This document shows, in pieces, positions 7,980 through 16,364 of a stretch of DNA of 52,456 bases. The notes below the pieces were generated by a model. It was not told the origin of the DNA, ran no database searches, and worked only from the letters and a program-made list of their open reading frames with translations. The position numbers and the translations under genes were made by a program. The DNA comes from Verrucomicrobia bacterium UBA1183 (GTDB lineage Bacteria; Verrucomicrobiota; Verrucomicrobiia; Opitutales; UBA9783), in contig DBYP01000010.1 in the NCBI GenBank assembly GCA_002309885.1, forward strand, positions 5,028 through 57,483. Direction: 5' to 3'. The first letter of the stretch is position 1; every line of letters begins with the position of its first letter.

Positions 7980-9224
7980 ATGAAATTCCATGAAGAAATA
8001 GAGCCTTGGCAGAACGCTCTTGCGATTTTAGCGAAGTGGGATAAAGCGGATAAAAAGCTAGATTATTATCTTGAACTTTTGGATAAATCTGTGCCGACGT
8101 ATGCGCTTGCGCGAGGTTATTTTTTGAATGTCGTAAAGCATAAAATCTTTTTGGAATATTTTCTTAAACAGCATGTTTTAAAGCCTCCGCAACGTAAAAT
8201 GAAATGCTTTCTTATGTTGGTTGTCGGACAACTTTGGGAACTTTTTCGCGAGAAGGGAGCGAGTGATGCGCTTATCCCTTTGATAAATGGTTGGGTGGAG
8301 CGCAGTAAACGGTTGTTTAGCTCCAAAGAATGTAATTTCGTAAATGCCCTTTTGCGTAAAGCGTTGCCGTTCTTTCAACAGGCGGATACATTACCGCTGG
8401 CAATCCGATACAGTACGCCGGAATTTTTACTACAACGCTACTGCAAGCATTATGGTAACGAGGCTTTATTAGAGTATTTAAAATGGAACGAAGAGCGTAC
8501 TATAGTATATATAAGAACGCATACGCCAAACAAATATTTAAAAGAAACACCATGGCCCGATTTTTATACGCTGGATAATGCAGAAAATTGGCGGTATGTC
8601 CTCCCGTTGATTTGTGAAGGTAAAGCCTACGTACAAGATCCGATGACGCGCATTCCTGTCGAATTGTTGCGGATTAACTCCGGTATGTCGATCTTGGATT
8701 TGTGTGCAGCTCCGGGTGGGAAAACGTTGCAGATTGTGCAAACTTTAAACGGAAGTGGTCGTGTGGTTGCGGTTGATCTACCAGAGCATATGAAGCGTCT
8801 GAAAGCGAATACCCAACGTTGTTCGCATGTGCATTTGTTAGGGAAAAACATTTTAGAATTGTCCAGTAAAGATTTCGAGCAGCGACAGCTTCCAACGACT
8901 TATGATCGTGTTCTTATCGATGTTCCGTGTTCCAATACGGGTGTTGTCCGTCGTAAACCCGATGTATTGTATCGATTGACCCCAAAAGATTTCGATTATT
9001 TACCCAAACTACAATTAGCACTATTGAAAAATGCCGGAAACTTTGTAAAATCGGGTGGATTATTGGTGTACAGTACATGCTCTGTAGATCCGGAAGAAAA
9101 TCAAGAGGTTATCAAACAATTTTTAAAGCAGAATAACGGTTTTCAACTTGTAGATTCTCATGTAAGTCTTCCGTGGATCGATCAGCATGACGGTGGTGGT
9201 GCGTTTTGTCTAAAAAAGCGGTAG
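7980..9224 (+). CDS. rsmB: 16S rRNA m5C967 methyltransferase RsmB/Sun family
   Basis: Transfers a methyl group from SAM to C5 of a cytosine in 16S rRNA. The N-terminal third (to about residue 140) is a NusB-like RNA-binding domain; the rest is the methyltransferase. The SAM-binding motif ILDLCAAPGGKT comes first. PCSNTG follows with Cys317, and STCSVDPEENQ with Cys367, the pair used for release and catalysis in m5C enzymes. 414 residues from the ATG at 7980, which follows AGAGGAAAAT; a GTG 30 bases upstream is less likely. Other family members (RsmF, NOP2-like) lack the NusB part, which supports RsmB. Followed by repeat copy 2. Confidence 0.9.
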   Translation: MKFHEEIEPWQNALAILAKWDKADKKLDYYLELLDKSVPTYALARGYFLNVVKHKIFLEYFLKQHVLKPPQRKMKCFLMLVVGQLWELFREKGASDALIPLINGWVERSKRLFSSKECNFVNALLRKALPFFQQADTLPLAIRYSTPEFLLQRYCKHYGNEALLEYLKWNEERTIVYIRTHTPNKYLKETPWPDFYTLDNAENWRYVLPLICEGKAYVQDPMTRIPVELLRINSGMSILDLCAAPGGKTLQIVQTLNGSGRVVAVDLPEHMKRLKANTQRCSHVHLLGKNILELSSKDFEQRQLPTTYDRVLIDVPCSNTGVVRRKPDVLYRLTPKDFDYLPKLQLALLKNAGNFVKSGGLLVYSTCSVDPEENQEVIKQFLKQNNGFQLVDSHVSLPWIDQHDGGGAFCLKKR

Positions 9225-9237
9225 TGGGATTAAACTT

Positions 9238-9350
9238 TAAGGGAAGTTTTTGAAAAAAGTTCCCTTAACCCCTCAAAAACTTTTTCTTATTTTGTAGCGA
9301 TGCTGCAATTTTGAGAGGACTTGAGAGATCTTTTGCAAAAGAGTTCCCAA
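9238..9350 (+). repeat. Dispersed hairpin element, copy 2
   Basis: Forward copy 13 bases after the rsmB stop. AAGGGAAGTTTTT/AAAAAGTTCCCTT is the first stem. The central stem has changed to TGTAGC/GCTGCA. The last stem is GAGAGATCTTTT/AAAAGAG. The GC-rich stem is missing and no terminal motif is recognisable. Confidence 0.85.
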
Positions 9351-9463
9351 AAACTTTGACGCTTAGGGGGCATTCCTAAAAAAATCATTGTAATTTATCC
9401 AAAAGCCATTAGTTTAATTTATGTAAGAGGATGCAAAGGTGCATCTTAAAATACAAGTATATT

Positions 9464-9964
9464 ATGACAGAAGAAAAAAATACAAACACGGAATCGGTTG
9501 CAGAAGTCGTACCTGAGACGGTTGAAAAAGCACAAGAAGTTGTTATGCCTGTAACATCTGAAGCGACAAATACCGATCGTGCTGCGCACAAGCACTCCAA
9601 CTTGAGAGGTCGTTGGAAGCGCAATTCAGCAGGTACAGCAACGATAAAAGAAAATGATTCCAAATTGCCTAAAGAGATTAAGGCAGTAAAGCTCGCAACA
9701 GCGGAGCGTATTAATAAACAACCTGGGAAGAAACGAAACCAAAATTACGAGAAGACAGAAAAATGCAGCATGCAATGTAATACACAAAAGAAGTGCTGCT
9801 GCTGTTCCTTCTTATGCAAAATAAAGCACTTCGTTTTGTCCTTGTTGGGAATTAAATCGAAAAGAGCTGAGAAGAAGTTCGGCAGAAATTCACGCGGTCA
9901 CCGCTATTCTAATCAGCGTCGTCGCGGAAATTATCGCAGCAATTCCCGTAATCAAGCGCGGTAA
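9464..9964 (+). CDS. Unknown protein with acidic N-terminus, cysteine cluster and Arg-rich tail
   Basis: I do not recognise this 166-residue protein. The first 25 residues are acidic (MTEEKNTNTESVAEVVPE); the middle is Lys-rich. A cluster CSMQCNTQKKCCCCSFLC holds seven cysteines in 18 residues. A short hydrophobic stretch FVLSLLGI follows, then an Arg/Ser/Asn-rich tail (RRRGNYRSNSRNQAR) like RNA-binding tails. It ends three bases before murA and surely shares its transcript. The start is uncertain: ATG 9431 is preceded by AGAGG but with no spacing, and it lies in a small hairpin (9430-9445). ATG 9464 gives the more natural N-terminus but has no ribosome site. Confidence 0.6.
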   Translation: MTEEKNTNTESVAEVVPETVEKAQEVVMPVTSEATNTDRAAHKHSNLRGRWKRNSAGTATIKENDSKLPKEIKAVKLATAERINKQPGKKRNQNYEKTEKCSMQCNTQKKCCCCSFLCKIKHFVLSLLGIKSKRAEKKFGRNSRGHRYSNQRRRGNYRSNSRNQAR

Positions 9965-9967
9965 TCT

Positions 9968-11245
9968 ATGGAAAAGGTTTGCATCCAGGGAGATGTTCAG
10001 CTGAAGGGTACGGTATCCATAAGCGGTGCCAAAAATGCTTGTTTGCCGATGTTAGCAGCAAGTTTGCTAACAGACGAACATTGTATTTTGCGCAACGTGC
10101 CTCAGTTGAGGGATGTAAACTTTTTTATCCAATTATTGCAAACGTTGGGAGTCCATGTTGAGAACATTGCTCCCAATACTTGGAAATTGCAAGCAACCCA
10201 CATCACGCATGAAGCTTCGTATGACCTCGTTCGACAAATGCGCGCTTCGGTATGTATTATGGGTCCACTTGTAGGTCGATTGCATAAAGTTTCCTTACCA
10301 TTGCCGGGCGGATGTGTTATTGGAAATCGACCTATTGATTTACATCTGTATGGGCTCCAAAAGCTGGGTTGCAATGTTTCCATGTCCCAGGGGATTATTC
10401 ATATTACAGCGGATAAACTTTGCGGACATTCTATATTCTTAGGCGGACCGTTTGGAAGTACCGTAACGGGTACCGCCAACTTGGTTATGGCGGCCGTCTT
10501 AACGCCCGGAACGACGGTTATCGAGAGTGCTGCATGTGAACCTGAAGTTACCGACTTGTGCCGTTTGTTGCAGCAGATGGGGGCTGAGATCGAAGGTATC
10601 GGAAGTCCACGCCTCACTATTCACGGACAGAATCAATTGCATGGTTTCGATTATACCGTTATCGGTGATCGCATCGAAGCTGGGACGTTCTTAATCGCTG
10701 GGTTGATTACCAACGGACATATTCGTTTGGAACATTTCGATCCGCGCCATTTGGGTGCATTGTTGCATGTTTTGGAAGAAGTACAAGCTGATATAAAGGT
10801 TGATTACGAAAGCCATACGATAGAAGCTTTCCCTTGTTTGGAACGACTGAAGCCGTTTAATATTACGACGCTTCCATACCCCGGATTTCCAACCGACTTG
10901 CAAGCGCAAATGTGTGTTCTGGGTTTGTGTATTCCTGGATTAAGTTTGATTACCGAAAGAATTTATCCGCAGCGTTTTATGCATATTGCTGAACTTCAAC
11001 GCTTGGGCGCGAAGATTATTTTGGAAGGCAGTACGGCGATTTTGCAAGGGGCCCATCCGCTTTCCGGCGCTGACGTCATGGCATCTGATTTGCGTGCGAG
11101 TGCGGCTTTATATCTAGCAGGATTGATCGCTCAGGGCGAAACTTTTGTTCATCGCGTTTACCATTTGGATCGCGGTTACGAGAATTTTGATCAAAAATTG
11201 CGAAATTTAGGTGCTCAAATCCAACGCTCTCAAGAAAATTCGTAG
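9968..11245 (+). CDS. murA: UDP-N-acetylglucosamine 1-carboxyvinyltransferase
   Basis: First committed step of peptidoglycan synthesis: transfers enolpyruvate from PEP to UDP-GlcNAc in the cytoplasm. 425 residues, the usual size. SGAKNA (residues 19-24) carries the conserved Lys-Asn pair. The active-site loop is PGGCVIGNRP with Cys116, so the enzyme should be of the fosfomycin-sensitive Cys type. DRIEAGTFLIAG near residue 240 is another hallmark. It lies three bases after the Cys-cluster gene and ends ten bases before repeat copy 3. Confidence 0.96.
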   Translation: MEKVCIQGDVQLKGTVSISGAKNACLPMLAASLLTDEHCILRNVPQLRDVNFFIQLLQTLGVHVENIAPNTWKLQATHITHEASYDLVRQMRASVCIMGPLVGRLHKVSLPLPGGCVIGNRPIDLHLYGLQKLGCNVSMSQGIIHITADKLCGHSIFLGGPFGSTVTGTANLVMAAVLTPGTTVIESAACEPEVTDLCRLLQQMGAEIEGIGSPRLTIHGQNQLHGFDYTVIGDRIEAGTFLIAGLITNGHIRLEHFDPRHLGALLHVLEEVQADIKVDYESHTIEAFPCLERLKPFNITTLPYPGFPTDLQAQMCVLGLCIPGLSLITERIYPQRFMHIAELQRLGAKIILEGSTAILQGAHPLSGADVMASDLRASAALYLAGLIAQGETFVHRVYHLDRGYENFDQKLRNLGAQIQRSQENS

Positions 11246-11254
11246 ATGTTATTT

Positions 11255-11382
11255 AAGGGAACTTTTTGAAAAAAGTTTCCCTTAGGCCCTCAAAAACTTT
11301 CATAATTTTGCGACAATGTCGCAAAATAAGAAAAGTTTTAAGAGAGTTTGAGGGATTTTTTACAAAAAAATCCTTCAAAAAT
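11255..11382 (+). repeat. Dispersed hairpin element, copy 3
   Basis: Forward copy ten bases after murA. The stems are AAGGGAACTTTTT/AAAAGTTTCCCTT and GAGGGATTTTTT/AAAAAAATCCTTC. The central stem reads TTTTGCGACA/TGTCGCAAAA, a compensated variant of TTTTGCAACA/TGTTGCAAAA. The GC-rich third stem is absent. Confidence 0.88.
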
Positions 11383-11438
11383 TAAAAAAAACTAAAGCTT
11401 TTTCAAAAAATTCCGTTTTATATATTAAGGAGTCTTAT

Positions 11439-11798
11439 ATGGATGTATCTTCAACAAGTTTAAATAAAGTACAAAGTTATACTGAGGACGAGCGTTTACA
11501 ACAACCGCAGCAGTTGAATTCAAATCAAATTTCTACAAAAAATCAGAGGGATGCACTAGCACAACCTACTGCCGATACAACTAAAACGGCCCAAACGGGA
11601 ACCGATATTGTTGTTGCTAGCGGCAAAAATCTCAATCAGGTGGTAATCGAAAATTCAGCTCCGGTAAAATCCAGCGAAATTGGTCGCAGCACTTCCGAAG
11701 AACGTGATTTGGGTAGCATAAGCACATTGAGCAAACTTGGCACTCAAGCCGATGACAATGCACTTCCTGCGGAAATAGATGCGAAGTCGGAATTTTAA
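11439..11798 (+). CDS. Unknown low-complexity protein (119 aa)
   Basis: Not recognised. The protein is hydrophilic, rich in Ser, Thr, Gln and Asn, with no signal peptide, membrane segment or cysteine, and is probably disordered. The ribosome site AAGGAG eight bases before the ATG is one of the best in the window, so I believe it is translated. It is followed after 45 bases by the exported LRR protein and the two are probably co-transcribed. Repeat copies 3 and 4 bracket the pair, which looks like one accessory unit. An unsignalled partner, chaperone or substrate role is possible but nothing shows it. Confidence 0.6.
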   Translation: MDVSSTSLNKVQSYTEDERLQQPQQLNSNQISTKNQRDALAQPTADTTKTAQTGTDIVVASGKNLNQVVIENSAPVKSSEIGRSTSEERDLGSISTLSKLGTQADDNALPAEIDAKSEF

Positions 11799-11843
11799 GA
11801 CGACTTCCGATTCTTCGCAGCTTTTTAACAGAACGCATAATTT

Positions 11844-13070
11844 ATGAAAACACTTAAAATAGTGGGTGCTATGGTAGTGTCTATAGTACTTATGGCGAAT
11901 TGCTACGTCAAGGCTGAGGCATTCGATGAAGATGAAATCGCAAATCCATTTCGCGAAAATGATGCAAACGTAGCGTTCAATGAAAATCCAACAGAGGGAA
12001 ATGAGGCGCCTGATCCATTTAACGAAAATCAGGAAGTGGCATTAAGTGCATCCCAAATATTAAGTGCGCTTAGGGCTTTTCAAAATGAGAATGAGAACAC
12101 AAATGAAAAAGAAGCCATGATAAATACAGCCCTGGCGTATTTACGCCAGCAGGGTGTTCTTGTGGCACAAAAGGTGATTATTCCAAAGGATACCTCTACC
12201 GCAATTCTTCTCGAGTATATGCTTTCCCAAAAACTTCTTACGGATTTTGAAAAAAATATTCACATCGATGAACCCCACGAAGTCGAGTTCCTGGTAAAAT
12301 TAATGTATAAAGGAAGCAATCCTTTTGAAAATGTAGATTTAAACATCGATATAAGAGAGCTTTGGAAAAACTATCAAACTGTAGGCAATTTTCTCGATTT
12401 ATTAGCTCATGATCAGAGCATAAAATCTTTAAAATGGATATCTGATTTTGGAGCATGTCTAGCTACACATATGGAATACTTTGCCAAACCCCTAAAAACA
12501 AACGAGACGCTTAAAGAACTCTACCTAGGCTTTGGAGGTGGTACGGATATTACACCCATTGGACAAGCCTTAACAAGCAACCATTCCTTAGAAAAATTGA
12601 GTATAGAAGGAACGCTTTCATCCAAATTATTGAATGTTGCGCCGCTATTTTTTAAAGAGACTATTACAGGTTATTATTATGATAACAATTTTAATTCGCT
12701 TGTATTAAAAGGACACCTTTCTATCGATTGTGAACGTAGTCGACTTGGAAATATCCATTTGCCCAAAAATTTTTCCTTGTACAACATTTCTCCAGAAATT
12801 ATGACTGTATTTTTCAAAAGTGTCGGCAACAGTGAAGACATTGAAACTCTTGATTTTTCCTACAGGCGTGGCATAAGGTTTGATGATATAGATGCTGAAC
12901 GTTTAGCAGAAGCAATTTGGAGAAATGAAGAAAACAATAAAAATTTGAAAAATGTTAGATTTGAAGGCGAAACGGATATCTCAGAAGACGGCCTAGAAAT
13001 ATTGAAGCGAGCCAAAATGCGCAGTAAAAAAGTTAATCTTTTTATCGGAAATTATAACTTCAATTTATAA
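11844..13070 (+). CDS. Exported leucine-rich-repeat-like protein
   Basis: 408 residues with a Sec signal peptide (about 1-27, ending VKAEA). An acidic Asn-rich segment follows with ANPFREN, NEN and DPFNEN motifs (about 32-70), then a helical stretch. From about residue 180 irregular leucine-rich units appear, e.g. ETLKELYLGFGG, HSLEKLSIEGTL and ENIETLDFSYRR-like lines, resembling ribonuclease-inhibitor-type repeats. No membrane anchor. LRR proteins of this kind mediate protein binding and are common among effectors of host-associated bacteria. The fold call rests on pattern only and the function is unknown. Confidence 0.65.
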   Translation: MKTLKIVGAMVVSIVLMANCYVKAEAFDEDEIANPFRENDANVAFNENPTEGNEAPDPFNENQEVALSASQILSALRAFQNENENTNEKEAMINTALAYLRQQGVLVAQKVIIPKDTSTAILLEYMLSQKLLTDFEKNIHIDEPHEVEFLVKLMYKGSNPFENVDLNIDIRELWKNYQTVGNFLDLLAHDQSIKSLKWISDFGACLATHMEYFAKPLKTNETLKELYLGFGGGTDITPIGQALTSNHSLEKLSIEGTLSSKLLNVAPLFFKETITGYYYDNNFNSLVLKGHLSIDCERSRLGNIHLPKNFSLYNISPEIMTVFFKSVGNSEDIETLDFSYRRGIRFDDIDAERLAEAIWRNEENNKNLKNVRFEGETDISEDGLEILKRAKMRSKKVNLFIGNYNFNL

Positions 13071-13089
13071 AATGTAGTACTACTATTCT

Positions 13090-13228
13090 AAGGGAACTTT
13101 TGAAAAAAGTTTCCCTTAAATCCTCAAAAACTTTTACTCATTTTTTGCAATACTGTTGTAAAATAACTGAGGGACAGGGCTTCTGCCCTGCTTTTAAGGG
13201 AGTTTGAGAGATTTTTTACAAAAGATCT
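13090..13228 (+). repeat. Dispersed hairpin element, copy 4
   Basis: Forward copy between the convergent LRR gene and folA. The GC-rich stem is well kept here (CAGGGC/GCCCTG). The central stem is TTTTGCAATA/TGTTGTAAAA and the last stem is GAGAGATTTTTTACAAAAGATCT. Confidence 0.87.
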
Positions 13229-13234
13229 ATAGTT

Positions 13235-13696
13235 TTATAAATTTCTTCCCCACTTTTGAATTTCGAAAGCTTCGGTTGTTTTTAAAACAGCTCGTTGCTT
13301 AAAAAGATGTTCGAACTGAGGGAAAACGGCGTCGCCTTCATAGGTATTATGGATGACGGTGAGGAACAGCTCTGAACATAGCGGCAAAAATTGTTCATAC
13401 ATATGTGCGCCGCCGCACAACCAGACCGTATCTTGTAGTTCGTTCAGTTCATCGATGGAAGTGATTGCGTGGATACCTTCGTAGGGTATTTTTTGTGAAG
13501 AAAGGACGTATGTTGTGCGCTGAGGCAGGGGTCGGCAGCCCATGGATTCAAACGTTTTGCGTCCCATTAGTAAGGTTTGATGGAGCGTCGTTTGGCGAAA
13601 CCATTGCAACTCCTCGGAGATGTGCCACGGAAGCTTACCGTTGTTTCCAATGACGCGGTTCGATGCCATAGCGGCAATAGCTTTAAAAACAGGCAT
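13235..13696 (-). CDS. folA: Dihydrofolate reductase
   Basis: Reduces dihydrofolate to tetrahydrofolate with NADPH, recycling the folate oxidised by ThyA. 153 residues. AAMASNRVIGNNGKLPWHIS is the N-terminal signature with the Met20-loop region and substrate-side acidic residue; LLMGRKTFESMG binds NADPH; VWLCGGAHMYEQFL is the second nucleotide block. Its ATG shares one base with the thyA stop (TAATG), so it is coupled. Last gene of a dnaA-X-thyA-folA run. Confidence 0.94.
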   Translation of the reverse strand: MPVFKAIAAMASNRVIGNNGKLPWHISEELQWFRQTTLHQTLLMGRKTFESMGCRPLPQRTTYVLSSQKIPYEGIHAITSIDELNELQDTVWLCGGAHMYEQFLPLCSELFLTVIHNTYEGDAVFPQFEHLFKQRAVLKTTEAFEIQKWGRNL

Positions 13697-14493
13697 TATA
13701 CAGCAACCTCAGCTTTGATAACAGGATACGGATCGTAATTTTCCAATTCAAAGGATTCGAACGTAAAGTCGTCGATGTTCTTTATGCTCGGATCTAATTT
13801 TAACGTCGGTAGCGGTTTGGGTTCACGCGCCAACTGCGTTTTGACCTGTTCGATGTGGTTTTGATAAATGTGCGTATCGCCTATAGTATGAACAAACACA
13901 CCCGGTTTTAGTCCACATACTTGAGCGATCATGTAGGTTAATAGCGCATAAGAAGCGATATTGAAAGGGACGCCTAGAAACAAATCGCCGCTGCGTTGAT
14001 AAAGCTGGCAGCTCAGCGTTCCGTTGCTACCGACATAAAATTGATAGAAGGAGTGACAGGGAGGGAGCGCCATTTTATCGATTTCGCCGACATTCCAAGC
14101 AGAAACGATATGGCGACGACCGAAAGGATCGTTTTTTATCCCTTCAATAACGCTCTTTATTTGATCGATGATACGACCGTCGGCACACTTCCAATGTCGC
14201 CATTGTGCACCATAAACTGGGCCCAAATTGCCGTCTTTATCTGCCCATTCATTCCAAATACGAACACCATGATCTTGCAGATATTTAATGTTTGTATCGC
14301 CTTTAAGGAACCAAAGCAATTCATAAGCCAAGGACTTAAAGTGGACTTTTTTGGTGGTCAACAGAGGAAATGATTTCGAGATATCGATGCGCATTTGAGA
14401 ACCAAACCAGCTGATGGTTCCGACCCCTGTCCGATCCTTACGCACTTCACCGTGCTCCAAAACATGTTTTACCAAATCGAGATAAATTTTCAT
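13696..14493 (-). CDS. thyA: Thymidylate synthase
   Basis: Methylates dUMP to dTMP using methylenetetrahydrofolate. 265 residues, one more than E. coli ThyA. The nucleophile is Cys146 in MALPPCHSF. DRTGVGT (about residue 20), YQRSGDLFLGVPFNIASYAL and HTIGDTHIYQNH are the dUMP- and folate-binding blocks. The C-terminus KAEVAV closes the active site. It lies two bases after the unknown gene downstream of dnaA and overlaps folA by one base. Confidence 0.96.
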   Translation of the reverse strand: MKIYLDLVKHVLEHGEVRKDRTGVGTISWFGSQMRIDISKSFPLLTTKKVHFKSLAYELLWFLKGDTNIKYLQDHGVRIWNEWADKDGNLGPVYGAQWRHWKCADGRIIDQIKSVIEGIKNDPFGRRHIVSAWNVGEIDKMALPPCHSFYQFYVGSNGTLSCQLYQRSGDLFLGVPFNIASYALLTYMIAQVCGLKPGVFVHTIGDTHIYQNHIEQVKTQLAREPKPLPTLKLDPSIKNIDDFTFESFELENYDPYPVIKAEVAV

Positions 14494-14495
14494 AG

Positions 14496-14966
14496 TTACA
14501 AACCAAAAGAATTTCGTTTAGAAAGCTCCGAAAGCTGCTGTTGCAGACTTTGTTGAAAAGCTGCGACGTCTTCTTGAGAGGGACGATAACCATGTTGCTC
14601 AGGTTTCAAGCTGATACGTCCCAATTGATCCAAGCCCCACGATCCTCTTTGTCCATCCGAAAATGTAACCGAGCCGTTGAACACCATCCCGGGGCGTGTT
14701 ACCGGATCGACACTGACCTGAACCGAACCGCCGGTGGCTTCAGTAGAAGTATCTTCCTTGTCAGTGGATGTTTCTGGCTTTTCTTCCTTAGTTTCGGGTT
14801 CAGACATAAGCTGCAAATCCAAATCATCCATCAAAAAACGCGTTTCCAGATAAGTCAAATGCATATCGAAAGCTTTGTTTAACTTTGATTGAAACTCGCT
14901 TACCGAACGGATCTGCTTTACCCACTCGCGCATTTGCGCGATCTGTTCCTGCGAAAATTTTGCCAT
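14496..14966 (-). CDS. Unknown protein between dnaA and thyA
   Basis: 156 residues; not recognised as a named family. The N-terminal 50 residues are helical and charged (MAKFSQEQIAQMREWVKQI). An acidic Glu/Thr/Ser linker follows (about 55-80). The C-terminal part VFNGSVTFSDGQRGSWGLDQ, LGRISLKPEQHGYRPS looks like a small beta domain, ending in a Gln-rich helix. No signal or membrane segment. Five bases separate it from dnaA and two from thyA, and AAGGA precedes the ATG by nine bases. It is a real gene of the dnaA operon. A regulatory or replication-linked role is only suggested by position. Confidence 0.75.
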   Translation of the reverse strand: MAKFSQEQIAQMREWVKQIRSVSEFQSKLNKAFDMHLTYLETRFLMDDLDLQLMSEPETKEEKPETSTDKEDTSTEATGGSVQVSVDPVTRPGMVFNGSVTFSDGQRGSWGLDQLGRISLKPEQHGYRPSQEDVAAFQQSLQQQLSELSKRNSFGL

Positions 14967-14971
14967 TGTAT

Positions 14972-16345
14972 TTATTCCTTACTAATAAGCTTTTGCTGTA
15001 AAAACTGCAAGGTACGCTTCGTTGTTGGCTCCTGCTGTACCGTATTTTCAACGCTTTTGCAGGCATGAATGACCGTTCCATGATCTCTTCCACCAAAAGC
15101 GATACCGATTTCCTGTAACGATGAAGGCGTTAGCAACCGACACAGATACATTGCAACTTGACGCGGAAACGCGATGTTTGCCGGTCGCTTTTTGCCCAAT
15201 AAATCCGTCATGGTTAAATGATAGAATTCACATACCTTCTTCTGGATATCATCGATAGTAACGCGTGTCGCTAACTCTTCTTGCAAAATATCCTGAAGAA
15301 TACTTTCTACCTTATCAATAGAAAGTGTTTCCGTATGAAGCAACTTTTGGTAACCCAAAATACGATTGAGGGCACCTTCCATACGACGAACATTTTTTGT
15401 GACACGTTCTGCCAAGAACTCAATAACATCCTTCTCGAGTACCAAATTAAGCGACTGCGCTTTCTTGGTTAATATCGCTACACGTGTTTCAAAGTCCGGT
15501 GGCTGAATGTCGCAAACGAGTCCCCATTGGAAGCGCGAAACGAGACGACTTTCTAATTTTGCAATTTCCGACGCCGGCCGATCGCTACATAGAAAAATCT
15601 GACGTTGCGATTCGAATAGCTCATTAAATGTGTGAAAAAACTCTTCTTGAATTCTTTCTTTGCCTGCTAAAAAATGGATATCATCAATGAGAAGAACATC
15701 AGCACCGCGGTACTTCTTGCGAAACTTTGTCAGCTGATTTTCTTGAATGGCAAATATGAAATCGTTGGTGAAACGTTCCGTCGTAATATAAATGACTTTT
15801 GCATTGGGTTGATTCTGCAAAATATGATGTCCAACCGCTTGCATTAAGTGGGTTTTCCCCAAACCTGTGTTGCCATACAAAAATAATGGGTTATAAGCAC
15901 GTCCGGGTGCGTTGGCTACAGCGATAGCGGCTGCGTGTGCCAATTGACTGCCGGCGCCAACGATGAAATTTTCGAAGGTGTTTTGAGGTAACAGTCCTTG
16001 CCCTGACGCTAATTTAGGGGAAGCGACGGCAGTCTTTACCGATTTGGGAACAGTCGAAGTCGCTGGCTTATTGGTTGTTGATGCCTCGCCGGAACATTTA
16101 AATTCCAAGGTTATAGGCGCTTGAGCCAACTGAAATAACTTGTTTTCGAAAATGCTCTGATAGTTATTTTGGAGCCACATGCAGGCAAAATCTGTATTTG
16201 TCGATAAACTTAATTTTCCCGCGAAAGGTTCATCGACACATTGTAACGGCTGAAACCACGTATCGTAAATGTCTGCTGAGAACAGAGATTTTAGTCCTTC
16301 CTTCAAGGCGTTCCAAAGTTCTAATGTTGTACTAAATGTTGCCAT
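14972..16345 (-). CDS. dnaA: Chromosomal replication initiator DnaA
   Basis: Binds DnaA boxes and melts the origin in its ATP form. 457 residues with all four domains: an N-terminal DnaB-contact domain (LWNALKEGLKS), a linker, an AAA+ domain with Walker A GNTGLGKTHL and Walker B LLIDDIHFLAGKE, and a C-terminal helix-turn-helix with the signature GGRDHGTVIHACKSVEN. I prefer the ATG at 16345 over the in-frame GTG at 16363, since the family usually begins just before this first helix. It leads a four-gene minus-strand operon with an unknown gene, thyA and folA. A perfect DnaA box lies 11 bases before the ATG, which suggests autoregulation. Confidence 0.95.
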   Translation of the reverse strand: MATFSTTLELWNALKEGLKSLFSADIYDTWFQPLQCVDEPFAGKLSLSTNTDFACMWLQNNYQSIFENKLFQLAQAPITLEFKCSGEASTTNKPATSTVPKSVKTAVASPKLASGQGLLPQNTFENFIVGAGSQLAHAAAIAVANAPGRAYNPLFLYGNTGLGKTHLMQAVGHHILQNQPNAKVIYITTERFTNDFIFAIQENQLTKFRKKYRGADVLLIDDIHFLAGKERIQEEFFHTFNELFESQRQIFLCSDRPASEIAKLESRLVSRFQWGLVCDIQPPDFETRVAILTKKAQSLNLVLEKDVIEFLAERVTKNVRRMEGALNRILGYQKLLHTETLSIDKVESILQDILQEELATRVTIDDIQKKVCEFYHLTMTDLLGKKRPANIAFPRQVAMYLCRLLTPSSLQEIGIAFGGRDHGTVIHACKSVENTVQQEPTTKRTLQFLQQKLISKE

Positions 16346-16355
16346 AATACTCAAG

Positions 16356-16364
16356 TTATTCACA
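16356..16364 (+). promoter_or_regulatory. DnaA box TTATTCACA next to dnaA start
   Basis: Perfect match to TTATNCACA, 11 bases upstream of the dnaA ATG. It is part of a 13-base string CAAGTTATTCACA (16352-16364) that recurs exactly at 16573-16585. Confidence 0.7.
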
